From Dipteronia dyeriana (lineage: Eukaryota; Streptophyta; Magnoliopsida; Sapindales; Sapindaceae), in assembly GCA_032871835.1 (NCBI GenBank), contig CM065298.1, forward strand, positions 96,471,891-96,535,890: DNA of 64,000 nt, given 5' to 3'. The translations under genes and the position numbers were made by a program. The notes under the pieces are model-generated. The model searched no databases. It saw only the letters and a program-made list of their open reading frames with translations, and had not been told where the DNA came from. This document shows positions 1 through 11,754 of this stretch, piece by piece (positions within the stretch are counted from its first letter, which is position 1; every line of letters starts with the position of its first letter).

Positions 1-40
1 GATTTCAATTCAAACTCACTGTTTTGTTTTCCCATTTCAG
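1..40 (+). other. 3' end of the UGT intron
   Basis: T-rich tract followed by TTTCAG, the acceptor site for the exon starting at 41. Upstream intron and first exon are outside the window. Confidence 0.75.
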
Positions 41-921
41 ATTCTAAATCAGAAGCACTACTGCCAGAACTTCCACCACTGAGAGTCAAAGACCTTCCTC
101 TGGTTAAAACAGATCATCCAGAGACTTTTGTGCAATTAGTTTCAGATTTGGTCGTCAATCAGATCAAAATCTCATCAGGGGTCATATGGAATTCCTTCCA
201 AGCGCTTGAACAAGATTCACTGAACAAATTACATCAGGATTTTCCCATTCCAATGTTCCCAATAGGCCCATTTCACAACTACTTTACGGCTTCTTCGAGT
301 AGCTTATTATCACAGGACCAGACCTCCATTTCCTGGTTAGACAAACAAGCTCCTAATTCTGTAATCTATGTCAGCTTTGGAAGCATTGCCAAAGTCAATA
401 AAACCGAATTCCTGGAGATAGCTTGGGGGCTAGCCAATACCAACTTACCGTTCTTGTGGGTGGTTCGAACAGGTCTAGTCCACGGAGCAGAATGGATCGA
501 CCCATTGCCGGAAAGGTTCCTGGAAAAGCTATCCGGGAGGGGACATATAGTGAAATGGGCTCCACAGCCACAAGTTCTAGCTCATTCTGCCATTGGAGGG
601 TTTTGGACACACAGTGGTTGGAATTCGACGTTGGAGAGTATATGTGAAGGTGTTCCAATGATTTGCCAACCTTATTTTGGTGATCAAATGGTGAATGCTA
701 GATATGTTAGTGATGTTTGGAGAGTTGGGTTTCATTTGGAGAGAAGGCTGGAGAGAGGAGAAATTGAGAAGGTGATTAGAAGATTAATGGTGGGAATTGA
801 AGGCCAGGAAATGAGAGACAGGATTGTTTCTTTGAAGGAGAAAGTGGATGTTTGTCTAAGGCAAGGAGGCTCATCACATCAAGCTCTAGAAAAATTAATC
901 AATTACATTATGTCATTATAG
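41..921 (+). CDS. UDP-glycosyltransferase, UGT76-like, C-terminal exon (5' partial)
   Basis: Transfers sugar from a UDP-sugar to a small acceptor in the cytosol (family knowledge). The window opens in an intron ending in TTTCAG at 35-40; the last exon starts at 41 with two bases of a split codon and reads in frame from 43 to TAG at 919-921. The visible protein holds the UDP-sugar-binding half. The 44-residue PSPG box spans 556-687, starting WAPQ, with HSGWNSTLES and ending GDQ, so histidine, serine, asparagine, glutamate and the final DQ are all present; DQ usually favours UDP-glucose. The PLRVKDLP segment before it is typical of UGT76-type proteins. The N-terminal acceptor domain lies outside the window, so substrate cannot be judged. 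The reading frame is intact. Confidence 0.93.
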
Positions 922-1049
922 AATTTCACAATCTTCACATTATTGGCTAGCTTAATCAATAATTCTTCTTCCATATGATCGTATATATAAACTTATTAAA
1001 GAGTCATTAATCATGGAAAACGAAAAAATCAATAGATTTTAATTAAAAT

Positions 1050-1099
1050 TGCAAGCAGCTAGTGTAAAGACTGATGCAATGACAATGTAAAAATGGGTT
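1050..1099 (+). pseudogene. Fragment of a PPR gene, about 50 bp
   Basis: About 45 bases closely match the PPR gene of this window at 15737-15783. They encode the same residues (QAASVK, a D, then A-TM) until a TAA stop. The surrounding sequence does not match, so this is an isolated scrap in the 3' flank of the UGT gene. Seen by direct comparison of the two stretches. Confidence 0.6.
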
Positions 1100-2227
1100 T
1101 CCACTTTCCACCGTTGATCCAATTATTAAATTTGTGACCAGACTGTCGTAAAATATGTATTTTTACAGAGGTTAATAAGAAAAATTTAAACCAAATATTA
1201 CAAGCTGCATATTTTATTATCCATTTTTTTCCATAATATAGAACTACTAACAATATTTTGTTCTATCCATGTATAAAATTTGAGACAATTCTACAACTAT
1301 TGTTTTAAAGATGTCAGTAGAGAAAATTTGAACGAAAACTATAAATATAAACAACAAAGCTGATTAAATAAAAATAAAAAAAGCGGCTATAATTTGTACA
1401 TATAAGAACCAGTTTTGGGGTTTCAACAAACTCGGTTTCGAATGAAATCGTCTAGCCCACGGAAATTGTCGAAACTCAGGTTCTCATAGTTAAGTCACAA
1501 AAAAGTGTACAAACTGAAGCAAGAACGTAAATATAAGACACTAAAATAAATAAATGAAAAAACGACTCCAATACTAAGATATATGTTCCCTTTGGTTTTT
1601 ACGGATTCGGTTTCAAACCCAATTCGTTGAAAGTGGTAAAATTGCCAAAACTTGAGTTCTCGTTGATATACTAAAAAAAATAAGTATAATATAGACTAAG
1701 AAAACAGGTTTAATGTAAATATATGCAATAAAAATGATAAACTGAAAACTTGAAAACATACTTTCATGTAAAATCCTGTTTTTGTGGTTTCGACTAATTC
1801 GGTTTAATGCTGAATCCATCATAACACATGTTTAATGACAATAAATTGGACTAAAAACACAAGTTTCATGTAACTATAAGCAACAAAACTAATAAAAAGA
1901 AAAAAAAAAGGATATAATTTGTACATATAATAACCAGTTTTGGGTTTTGGGGTTCTAACAAATTCGGTTTCGAATGAAATCGTCTAGCCCACCGAAACTG
2001 TCGAAAATCGGGTTCTCATAGTTAAGTCACAAAAAAATGTGTATAATTTGAACAAGAACGTAAAGTGAATGTAAATATAAGACACCAAAATGATCAAATG
2101 AAAAAGTCAAAAAACTGTTCTAACACTGGTATATATGAACCCTGTTAGAAGGTTTCAACGAATTCAGTTTGACATTGAATCCATTGAAAGTGGTAAAATT
2201 GTCAAAACTTGAGTTATCGTCGATATT

Positions 2228-3345
2228 AGTAGAACCTCTGTAAATTAATCCCCTATAAATTAATATCCTCTCTAAATTAATAAAAAATCTCGGTCCCGAC
2301 TCGGGCCAATGTAAAAAATTAATAAACACTTCTATCGTAATCATTTATAATTTCAACATAAAATTTCGGTCACAATTGTCGTATAAATTAATAATTTTAT
2401 AAAAGTACAAAATATATTACATATTATTCGAGAACTAGAAAAAGCACTTCAAGTTGCTGGTTTGCATTAGGCCACCATGTTTGACATTTTTGACTTCATC
2501 CTTCATCTTTTAAATTGTCTTTAAGAAGTTATTGTGATCACTTTTTTGTTATAACCAAAATGTTTCAATTAAATTTAGCATTTTAACAACCTTACTTGTA
2601 GAGATTTTAGGTACCTCATGACTATCATCGTTGTCATCATCTATCTCAACCACATCATCATTATTCTACCTTGTGATGTCATTGATGATATCCTTTTTAG
2701 TTGGAGTGTAACAGATTTCTTATTCCTCTGGATGGTTAAGTAAATGATTGACATCCATAGGATTGCTATAGTGGAAGCTTTGAATTTGTTGTTCCAATTC
2801 ACTCATAACATAATTGTTGTCAATTTCTCCCTCGGTTTCTCTTTGGACTGTACGAATTTTGCAATGAAGAAAATAATTAGTGGTGATCTTGGGCTTAACA
2901 TCAAACGTCCATGCTGCAATAGTCATACGAATAAAATATCAATCTTTTCAGGATCAGGTGTGTTGGTTTCCAAATGAACGAGCATCATACAATTAAAGTG
3001 ACGATGATAATACGCTTTGAAGTTTCGAATTATTCCAGCATCATTGTGGTATTCCTGAGTTAGATGTGATTAGGTAACTCTATAAGTGGTACATGGGCGT
3101 GCAATTGTTAAGGAGAAACACATCCTTTATATTTGCCATGGGCAGTGCCATTGTGATTAAGAATCCTGAAAAAAAAAAAAAGGAATTTTCCCTGAAGAAG
3201 AAAACCAACTAAATAAGAAATCCTGAAAAAGAAACTTCTTTAAACAAGAAAACCGATTTCCACACGTTTTCTCCACCTCAAATTATTAATCTTTCTAATT
3301 AATGCTCAATGATAGGTCCCAAGAATATTAATTTAAGAACACCTT
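2228..3345 (-). mobile_element. Pogo/Tc1-mariner-like DNA transposon, decayed
   Basis: The left end reads GTAGAACCTCTGTAAATTAA and is followed by further TAAATTAAT words and a TCGGTCCCGACTCG motif, close to the terminal repeat of plant pogo/Emigrant elements (CAGTAAAACCTCTATAAATT, recalled). Near 3312-3340 the inverted counterpart GGTCCCAAGAATATTAATTT appears. Between them, on the minus strand, is a transposase C-terminal relic. The element interrupts one copy of the 525-bp repeats. The right end and TA target site are too decayed to fix, so the boundary is uncertain by about 15 bp. Confidence 0.6.
2560..2926 (-). pseudogene. Pogo-like transposase, C-terminal remnant
   Basis: The longest open piece (2720-2926) reads KPKITTNYFLHCKIR and ends LLNHPEE. 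Past the stop the frame goes on with YTPTKKDI, an acidic run (DDVVEIDDDNDD) and SHEVPKIS. These match, from memory, the C-terminus of plant Tigger/pogo transposases, where a helical segment is followed by an acidic tail. Stops after HPEE and again about 16 codons later mean no functional protein. The DNA-binding and DDE parts are absent. It lies within the pogo-like element on the same strand. Confidence 0.6.
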
Positions 3346-4114
3346 TTTAATAAAAATATATGCAACAAAAATGATAAGCTGAAAAATGAAAAAAAAATCT
3401 TTCATATAAAAATCCGTTTTTTGTAGTTTTGATGGATTTGGTTTCGGTTTCAAACCGAATCCCTCAAAACTCATGTTTAATGAGTATAAATTGGACTAAG
3501 AGCACACGTTTCATATAATAAAATAATTTATACAAATAAGAACTTGTTCTAGGGGTTTCAACAATTTTGGTTTCGAATTGTAAGCGTTTAGATAGCTGAA
3601 ATTGCCGAAACTCGGGTTCTTATACTTAAGCTACAAAAAAGTGTATAAAATGGAGAAAGAACGTAAATTAAATGTAAATATAAGCAACTAAAATAATTAA
3701 ATGAAAAAATGCTTGGAGATATGAACCCTCTTTGAAGGTTTCCACGGATTCAATTTCAAACAGAATCCGTTGAAAGTGGCAAACTGTCAAAACTTGAGTT
3801 CTCATTAATATAATACAAAAATAAGTATAGAGTGGGTTAAGAATACAAGTTTAATGCAAATATATGCAACAAAAATGATAAATTGAAAACTGGAAAATAT
3901 ACTTGCATATAAAAATTTGTTGTTATGGTTTCGATGAATTCGGTTGCAAACCGAATCTGTTGTACCTTAGATTTAATAAATTTTCTCTAGTAGGCATATA
4001 ATATATGTATATTTATAACATACTAATACACATTACAATATTTTTGCCATGTGTATTATTATAATTGAAGCTATGTTTCTTACATGGTAAAATTGTGGCG
4101 ATATGTATTATTAT

Positions 4115-4122
4115 GCTATAAA
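4115..4122 (+). repeat. Target-site duplication, left copy (hAT, 8.3 kb)
   Basis: GCTATAAA, repeated exactly at 12410-12417 directly outside the other end of the proposed hAT element. Confidence 0.5.
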
Positions 4123-4282
4123 CATAGTTGTTCCTGACTTTTTCGAGGCCCCTAGGTAAAATCTAAAATATGGTTCATTTGTGTATATTCATAATTTTTT
4201 CAATATATATACAAATATATAACTTGTTTTCATATATTTAGCTCGAAAATGATAATTTCATTAAATATAAACAATATCATAT

Positions 4283-5392
4283 TGTTAACAGCCTTTTTTG
4301 GTCGGGGACCAAAGAAGAACTTTCCATCTACTTTGTACCTAGTAGGACCTACCTGGTAGGGTCTATATCGAGATCAGTTCCCACACAACCTAGGTATCTC
4401 GATACCATTATCTGGATAAGGTCAGCATCATTTCTCCAAAACTGTCAGATATCAAGCCGAGCTAACGTCTTGGTACCTTCTACCTAGTATCTAAGTATCG
4501 GGTACCTTCTACCTACTTGGATACCAGGATATCTATCTGGTACCCGAGTACCTCAAAACCAGTTCATAACCCATCCAGGATACCTCTTACCTGGTATCTA
4601 GGTATCGAGATACCTCCTACATAGGATCTAAGCGCCGTGAAATCAACCCGGTACCCAAGTACCGAGATATCAATCCAAGACCAATCTAGTATGTACGTCT
4701 TCTCTGCCCGATAGAAAGAATGGTACCAATAAGGTGCTAGCATGCCCTTGAAGGTACAGAATTAGTGTATTCTTCTTCAACAATGTGGAAGAGAAAATTG
4801 ACCTCTCTGAACATTCATAACACCATTAATAGAGATAGTCAACAATCATTAATGGAGATAATCAACCTCATTAATGGAGATAGCCAACCCTATTAAAGGA
4901 GGTTGTCAACCATATTAATGGAGATAGTCAATCCAATTAATGTAGGAGATCAACCTCATTAATGAAGATAGTCAACCCTTTAATGGTCATTCACAACGCC
5001 ATTAATGAGTCAACTCCATCAATAACAAATCAGTGTTCTTATGATTACGAATTGATTAACTAGATTGACATAGTGGGCAACAAACAATTAGAACATATAA
5101 ATATGATCAAGCTCTCTCCAAGAAGATCATCTCATATCTGACCCAGAAATCGCCCATTGAGAGAACGCCAAAATGGAATCCCAAAATTAGATCATCTACT
5201 ACACATATCAATTTTCATCAGGAATGTGTCGCCAATAGTGTAAAAGGCATCTTGCCTGATTCTCCCTGATATGTATTTACCTTTATCAAGAACATACTGG
5301 TATCCGTTAACATTTGACTATTATTATAAGCTCTTCGGAGCACTTACGTTGTACCACCTTGAAATTTATTATAAGCTCTCAGGAGTGCTCCT

Positions 5393-5446
<54 letters not shown>

Positions 5447-6059
5447 ATGTATGTATATATGTATGTATGTATGTATAAGGAAGGGTCTTTCTCTCTTTCC
5501 TCTATATATTGCCTAAGAGTTTTTCAGCATATGATTCGTGAAGCTTTTTCCCCCTATGACAGTCCACCTATACCAAATGAATTTGTCATTCTCCTACATA
5601 TCTCTTATATTATACATGTATGTGAGCGAGGCATCGACCCCACTAGTTTTAACCCTTCTATCTTTCCTTCTTGTACGCTATTTAGATTAGAAAACTATAG
5701 AAAAGAATGAGTACCAGGACCAGGGTACCGAGACTCGGATACGAGGACCAGAGTACAAGGACCAGGGTACAAGGACTAGGGTACCAGGGTTAGGATTCTG
5801 GGACTAGAGACTAGCGACCATGACCATGACCAGCCCTAACACCAGCAAGACAACCTCAAGAATCATGTCTCCTCTTTATGCTCGAAGCCCTGACGGGTGG
5901 GGTATCCGTACCTCTCCCATTCCGACCATGGAGTACCGCTCATATTGTACCTTACTCCTTATTCATACAAGATCACCAAGGTTTGAGGTACCTACCCTGA
6001 CTGCTACTTGGTACAACCTATCAGGTAGCAGTCTTGAGGGTGTTAACTGAGATTCCTCA
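4283..6059 (+). repeat. 5' LTR of the LARD-like element
   Basis: Aligns with 10023-11733 along its length. Contains many palindromic GGTACC and GGTATC words (4330-4730), a run of about 25-bp units built on CATTAATGGAGATAGTCAAC (4805-5000), a likely TATA box ATATAAATATGA at about 5096, and a (TA)n/TATG microsatellite (5395-5475). A segment at 5700-5815 of repeated ACCAGGGTAC words is missing from the right copy. Similarity stops at about 6059, before the expected GGTTAACA end. Confidence 0.6.
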
Positions 6060-9000
6060 CTTGAAAGTCTCTAGAGCAGCAGTACCACTGTAAGACCCAC
6101 TGGCTACTCACTTCATGTACCGGATGATCAATGTACAAGTAAGCCACTATGATTTCGGTTCATTCGATGAGGGTTCAGCTGCGGGATCAATGAGGGTTCA
6201 ACTGCCGGATCAATGAGAGGCTAGCCTCCTGCCTGCATCGCCGTCAAAATTAACCTCTACATGAGCCAGATTAATCTGAACATCCTTCACCTCTGCCAGA
6301 GCAGTCTGGACCTCTCATTCCTTAGTAAGATCGGTATAGAACTTTACCTCCTTGACAGGTCCAGAATGAGGTTTGAAGCTCCTTCTATATCTTCCACCTT
6401 TGCCAGACCAATTTGGACCTCTGCTTCATTGGTAAGATCGATCTGGACCTCTACCTCCTTAACAGATTCAGATGGATAAGTAGGCAGGTTGAAGCTCTTC
6501 CTGTATCCCAAACTTCTGCAGTAGTAAGGGACTTCGATGTGGTTTTTACCTTAGTACGGCTCAACATGAAAGTGAAGGTACCCGATCCTCTTATCACCTG
6601 CAGACCTAGTGGCTTAAAGATGACTGGTTTCAGTGGGAGCAGACCGAGTTAACTTCACAGTTTTCTACATGATCTCCTTTTGGTTTCATCCTCCAATGAT
6701 GATCAAGTCAAAAGGAGGAGGAATAGCCTGAGTTGTCTAGTAAACAGTGTAGAAATATCATTCAACAAAGGAAGCGCCCACCTTGACTTCCAAAGCAACC
6801 ACGTTCCTGCATAGAGTTTGGACCACTTCATCCAATTTTATTATCTCCTCCTTTAGAACGTTCCTTTGGGAGGCACGATATGAGTTTGAGTCTCTCCATG
6901 TCATATGCATACTAGATCTGTTCTCTGTCTATCTACGCCTCAGTCGCGGTTGTCTTAGCTTTGGTCAGGGCTTTGTTCAGGACGATTGCTCTCCTCGCTG
7001 CCTTGGTCATCTCCTCATTGGTCTGTCCTGAAGAGTATCTTACCGGTGGCTCTTCTTCATTCCTATCGGGCCATTCAACTCCCTAGCGAGTCACCAATGT
7101 CCTGATTCGTTCAGGGAAAGCCTAGAATCTTCATATATTTTTTGATGCCTCCTACATACATAAGCAAGCCTCTGGAGCAGCACCGTAGCTGCAAGACTTG
7201 TGGTTTCTTCACTTATAGTATTGGGCCCTTCATAGTGCCTAGGTAAGCTACCGAGGTCCTGGTACGTTCAGGTGGAGTCTCAAAACCCGAGATGATTGTT
7301 GAAGACTATTATCTACCTTGAACAGGCCTCTAAACTAGTTGAATTACATAGGAACTAAAAGCTCACCATTCTCTTTAGTGCTTCGGTGAGATTCAACATG
7401 AGAAGATTTCTCTTTGTTACCAATTCATAATAAAAAACGTCTTTACAGAAGGTCACTCTATTATCTACACCTAGAACGCAGATCATCTCAAGTGATTCTA
7501 CTTTTGAAAAGCACCTAGAGCAAGGTTGGTAACCGACCGGTACCACTTTGCTCTGATAACACCTCACGCTAGTATAACCTTGATTTTATATCACCAGTTG
7601 AGTTATCAGTAAAGAAGAATTGTTATCTCCTTTAACATCTTTCAACTTGTCTGGATTTTATCGCCAACAATTACCACGGAAGTTCACCATGATCGCCATG
7701 AACCAAGAAAAGCCATACGACATTCCTGATGCCGTGGTCGGGCTACCACCCTTAAAAAGGGTCTGGATCGTAAGAGCATAGTTGTCTGCCAGACCAAGGT
7801 TGTGAAGTTGAAAACCTTAGTTGCCCGTTGCTTCCTCAAGACCAGGACAGTCAAATGGCTATTCTGTTGTCTTGGTCGGGCTACCAACCCCAAGAAAGGT
7901 CTGGATCGTAAAAGCATAGTTACCTACTAGACCAAGGTTGCGAAGTTGTGGCCTTAGTTGCCCGTCGCTTCCTCAAGACCAGGACAACCAAATGACCATC
8001 ATATTGCCTTGGTCGGGCCAACCCCGCTAAGAATGATCTGGATGGCATAGTTGCCTACCAGGAACAGGCTCGCCTAAGTACCAGAATTCCCAAAACAGGA
8101 GTGTCAAGTACCCAGTTTCGCCTACGGATTTTCACCTACGTACCGGGATTCTTAGAACAGGAATGCTAGGTATCCAGTTTTGCCTATGTGTTTTCGCCCA
8201 AGCACTAGGATTTAAAAAATAAAAAGGAATGCCAGGTACCTAGATTGGCTACCGGAGCCACATCCCAAAAAATTGAACACAGTTTGTCATATCTTACCTT
8301 TCTCGCTTATCAAATTTTATACTGACTAGAGAGTCGAAAATTCCACCCAAGGAAATATCCCCATCGGTGGTCTGCCACCGCTCATTTGTTTTATAGGAAC
8401 GCTAGATACCTAGATGTGCCTATGTTTCGTCTATGTATAAAGACTTGGTGTGAAAGTGGCCTTAATTTCCTACCAGGATCTTTTTGCCTAAGTACCAGGA
8501 TTCCTAAAGTAGGAATGACAGGTACCATGATTCGCCTAAGCCAAGTTCGCTGGGAATGGTTTTTGTTTCAAGTAATGGGTTCCAGTGAGAAGCGATAATC
8601 AAAATTCTTCAAACATTACAGATCCTGACTAATTGAACCACGATAACAGTAGATTTTGGGTCCCCCTTCCTATGTTTATTGCTTAATTCTTGGGTAAAAT
8701 CAAGTGTTTAGTGGCTCGATTAAGTGTTTTTACAAGTTTTAGTATCAGAGGCATCATTTGGGTAAAAGAAATGAAGTCGGGATCGAAAGTAGCTTAAAAC
8801 TGAAAGTTAGAGCCTGAAGGACAGCAAATGTCACTGTCTAAGTGTTACCTTGGACAACCGCGACACTTCTCGCAACAGTAAATGTCGCTGACTAAGTGTT
8901 GTCTTGGAAGACCGCAATACTTCTCGGGCCAAAATTCGTTGTCTAAGTGTCGTCTTGGATAACCACGACATACAGGGTCGTGATAGTACGCTAGTATATT

Positions 9001-10022
9001 TTCCAATGTTGATTTTTTTCCTTATTTGGATCCCATATAAGTACCCTTCTTATTTTTGGTGTTTTCTAGCATTGACCACACTAGGTTTCATACCAAAAAG
9101 CACCCCTTTCACTCTTACATCACCATTTTTTATACACCTTTTCTCGCATACATCTTTCATCCATCCTTGGAGTTTTTGAAGCAAGAAGAGGAAGCATACA
9201 AGTCAAGGAGCCTCAAATGACCAACTTGGGTTTCTTCTTTAACTCTTCTACGTTTTCTTACTCTCCCTTGATGTGTAACTAATCTCTAAGTTAGGAGATT
9301 AATGTAACTGATTGAATAATTCTTTGTAATCCTATAGTCTAATATGTTAATTCAATTCATTGTTAGTCTTTCTTATTGAAATACTTACTCTAATTCCTTT
9401 ACTCATATTCACTTATGACCTCAATGAATGTGTGTGTTGAGATTAGTTTATACATGAGGTTGATGATTAGATATGGGTGACCATCTCATTTAAGCTTTAA
9501 CCACAAGCTTAATAATTGAGAGAATTTCCATATGCATGACCTTTCTATGTGTGATTTGGCTTAGAGTTTTAATTAAAAATTAGTTCTAACCATTGCTCAT
9601 TACATGACTGTATGTGAGTGTTGGTAAGGATTAAGTACTTCATGTTTTATTCTTAAACAAACCTTAATAGTTTGATTGAAGAGTTTGATGAGACTTATGG
9701 ATTACATTGAGTGGTTTAATTAGGTTGCATTCATTCCCTAGTGTTTCTCTCTACGGTCATCTATTGTGTGTGCTTTTGTGTTAATTTAGTTTATTACCTT
9801 TTTTGCAAATTAGTTAATCAATTACCTTTTCCAAAAACAAGCATTAAACCATTTAATTTTCATGCACTTGGATTAATTTTTTAATTGAATTAATTAGCTT
9901 TCAACTATTAGAATCACTGATCTCAATGAATGAACTTTTATTTTAAATTGAAAAGAGATAAAATACTGCAATTACTGACTCCAACCCCAACTTGATACCG
10001 GTGTTCAAGTCAGGGGGACTTC
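6060..10022. other. Interior of the LARD-like element, no intact genes
   Basis: No long ORF on either strand. The minus strand near 6760-6890 reads as a short coiled-coil-like peptide (VLKEEIIKLDEVVQTL) before a stop, possibly a relic of a gag-like protein. Tandem blocks are visible: about 140-bp units at 7724-8060 (TTGGTCGGGCTACCA) and shorter units at 8065-8560 (GTACCAGGATTCC-like). At about 8340-8400 a stretch resembles 51780-51840 (GGTCT-CCAC-GCTC--TTTGTTTTATAG), pointing to another retroelement family. The part 8640-9990 looks like non-coding LTR-type sequence with no identified partner. Confidence 0.45.
7724..8060. repeat. Tandem repeat, about 140-bp unit, 2.5 copies
   Basis: The block from TTGGTCGGGCTACCA through TTCCTCAAGACCAGGACA recurs at about 7728, 7870 and 8010, with moderate divergence and a truncated last copy. 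Confidence 0.6.
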
Positions 10023-11754
10023 TGTTAACAGTCTTTTTTAGCGGGGGTCCAAAGAAGAATTTTCCATCTACTTGGTACCTGGTAGGATCTATATCGGGAT
10101 CAGTTCCCACACAACCTAAGTACATCGATACCACTATCTGGGATAAAGTAAGCATCATTTCTCTAAAACTGTCAGATATCAAGTCGAGCTAGCTTCTTGA
10201 TATCTCTTACCTGATACATGGATACCAGGATATCTATCTGGTACCCGAGTACCTCGACACTAGTTCATTACCTGTCCAGGATACCTCCTACCTAATTTCT
10301 AGGTATCGGGATCTCTCCTACTGGTATCTAGGCACCGTGAAATCAATTCGGTACCCAAGTACCGAGATATCAGTCCAAGACCAATCTAGTTTGTATGCCT
10401 TCTCCACCTGATAGGAAGAATGGTACCTAGAAGGTGTCAGCATGCTAGAACAAATGCCACGACAGTAAGAGTGGACCGGTACATCAGGGTACCGCACCAC
10501 CGAAGATACAGAATTAGCGTATTCTCTTTCAGTAACGTGGAAGAGAAAATTGACCTCTCCGGCCATTCACAACTCCACTAATAGAGATAGTCAACCTCAT
10601 TAATAAAGATAATCAACTCTATTCATAGAGATAACAACCTTACTAATGGATATAGTCAACCCTATTACTGGAGGAAATCTACCTCATTAATGAAGATAGT
10701 CAACCATTTAATGGTCATTCACAACGTCATTAATGAGTAATCAGTCAACTCTTTAATAGCCATTATTGAGTAATCAATCAACTCTTTAATGGCCATTCAC
10801 AACGTCATTAATGAGTAATCAGTCAACTCTGTAATGGCCATTCACAACGCCATTAATGAGTCAACTCCATCAATAACAAATTAGTGTTCCTATAATTACT
10901 AATTGATTAACTAGATTGACGAAGTAGGCAACAAGCAATTAGGACATATAAATATGACCATGCTCTCTCTAAGAAGATCATCTCACATCTGACCCAGAAA
11001 TCGCTCATTGAGAGAACGTCAAAATGGAATCTCAAAATGAGATCATCTACTAGACTACTACACATATCAATTTTCACCAAGAATGTATCGCCAATAGTGT
11101 AAAAGGTATCTTGTTTGATTCTTCCTGATATCATCATTATGGTATCATCTCGTTTACATGTATTTACCTTTACCAGGAACATACCGGCATCGGTTAACAT
11201 TTGACTACTATAGTAAGCTCTTCGGAGCACTTATGTTGTACCATCATGAAATTTTTTATAAGCTTCTAGGGGCACTCCTTGATATATATATATATATATA
11301 TATATATTAGTAAGGGTCTTTCTCTCCTTCCTCTGGATACTGTCTAGAGTTTTTCAGCATATGGTTATTCGTGATGCTTTTTCCTCTAGGTCAGTCCACC
11401 TATACCAACGGAATCTGTCATTCTCCTACCTATCTCTTTTATTATACAAGTATGTGAGCAAGGCATCGATCCTACTAGTCTTAACCCTTATATCTTTCAG
11501 TGACCAAGACCAACCCTTCACACCAGTAAGGGAACCTCAAGTGCCATGTCTCCTCCTTATGCTCGAAGCCCCAACGGGCGGGGTATCAGTACCTCTCCCC
11601 CTCTGACCGTGGAATACCGCTCCTACTGCACCTTGCTCCTTATTCATAAAAAATCACCAAAGTACGAGGTACATACCCCGACTACAACTGACCAGGTAAC
11701 GATCTTGAGGGTGTTAACTGAGATTCCTCACATTGAGCGAATTTTCGGTTAACA
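10023..11754 (+). repeat. 3' LTR of the LARD-like element
   Basis: Begins TGTTAACAG and ends GGTTAACA. It shares the GGTACC-rich block, the CATTAATGG-type tandem units and the TATA box (about 10944) with the left LTR. A roughly 60-bp unit containing TTCACAACGTCATTAATGAG is repeated about three times at 10700-10870, against one copy in the left LTR. Confidence 0.6.

Larger units (their letters stand above)
1340..3965. repeat. Diverged repeats of about 525 bp, three copies
   Basis: AT-rich intergenic DNA made of alternating blocks. One block (about 1388-1511, 1913-2044, 3523-3650) carries the words TTCGGTTTCGAATGAAATCG or variants, then an ACTCGGGTTCT-like run. The other (about 1590-1860, 2120-2230 continued at 3345-3500, 3720-3965) carries TTGAAAGTGGTAAAATTG and ATATGCAACAAAAATGATAA-like words. 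Spacing from first to second copy is about 525 bp. The second copy is split by the pogo-like element. No coding potential is seen. Origin unknown; it could be the array of a satellite-like or non-autonomous element. Confidence 0.6.
4283..11754 (+). mobile_element. Non-coding LTR retroelement (LARD-like) nested in the hAT
   Basis: Starts TGTTAACAG and ends GGTTAACA, so the ends are inverted copies of each other. It is flanked by the 5-bp duplication CATAT (4278-4282 and 11755-11759). The long direct repeats 4283 to about 6059 and 10023-11754 are the LTRs. A purine-rich tract (AGGGGGACTTC) sits directly before the right LTR, where a polypurine tract belongs. The 4-kb interior has no gag-pol frame, only short broken ORFs, as in the large retrotransposon derivatives (LARDs) of plants. 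LTR divergence and indels are substantial, so the insertion is old. Confidence 0.65.

Noticed and set aside
5271..5710. Two overlapping ORFs of 81 and 89 codons on the plus strand
   Set aside because: They run through a (TA)n/TATG microsatellite inside an LTR and encode mostly Y, I, M and C repeats; not protein-like.
7540..7565. GCTCTGATAACACC as an inverted primer-binding site
   Set aside because: One mismatch to the Met primer site on the minus strand, but the enclosing element is oriented plus by its TATA boxes and polypurine tract. It may be a relic of another element, and this is too weak to call.
10318..10566. 82-codon minus ORF as a gene
   Set aside because: Lies in the GGTACC-rich part of an LTR and is not conserved in the other LTR.
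11361..11752. ORFs of 68-81 codons in the right LTR of the LARD-like element
   Set aside because: Non-homologous to any protein I know, partly repeated in the left LTR with frame-breaking indels.
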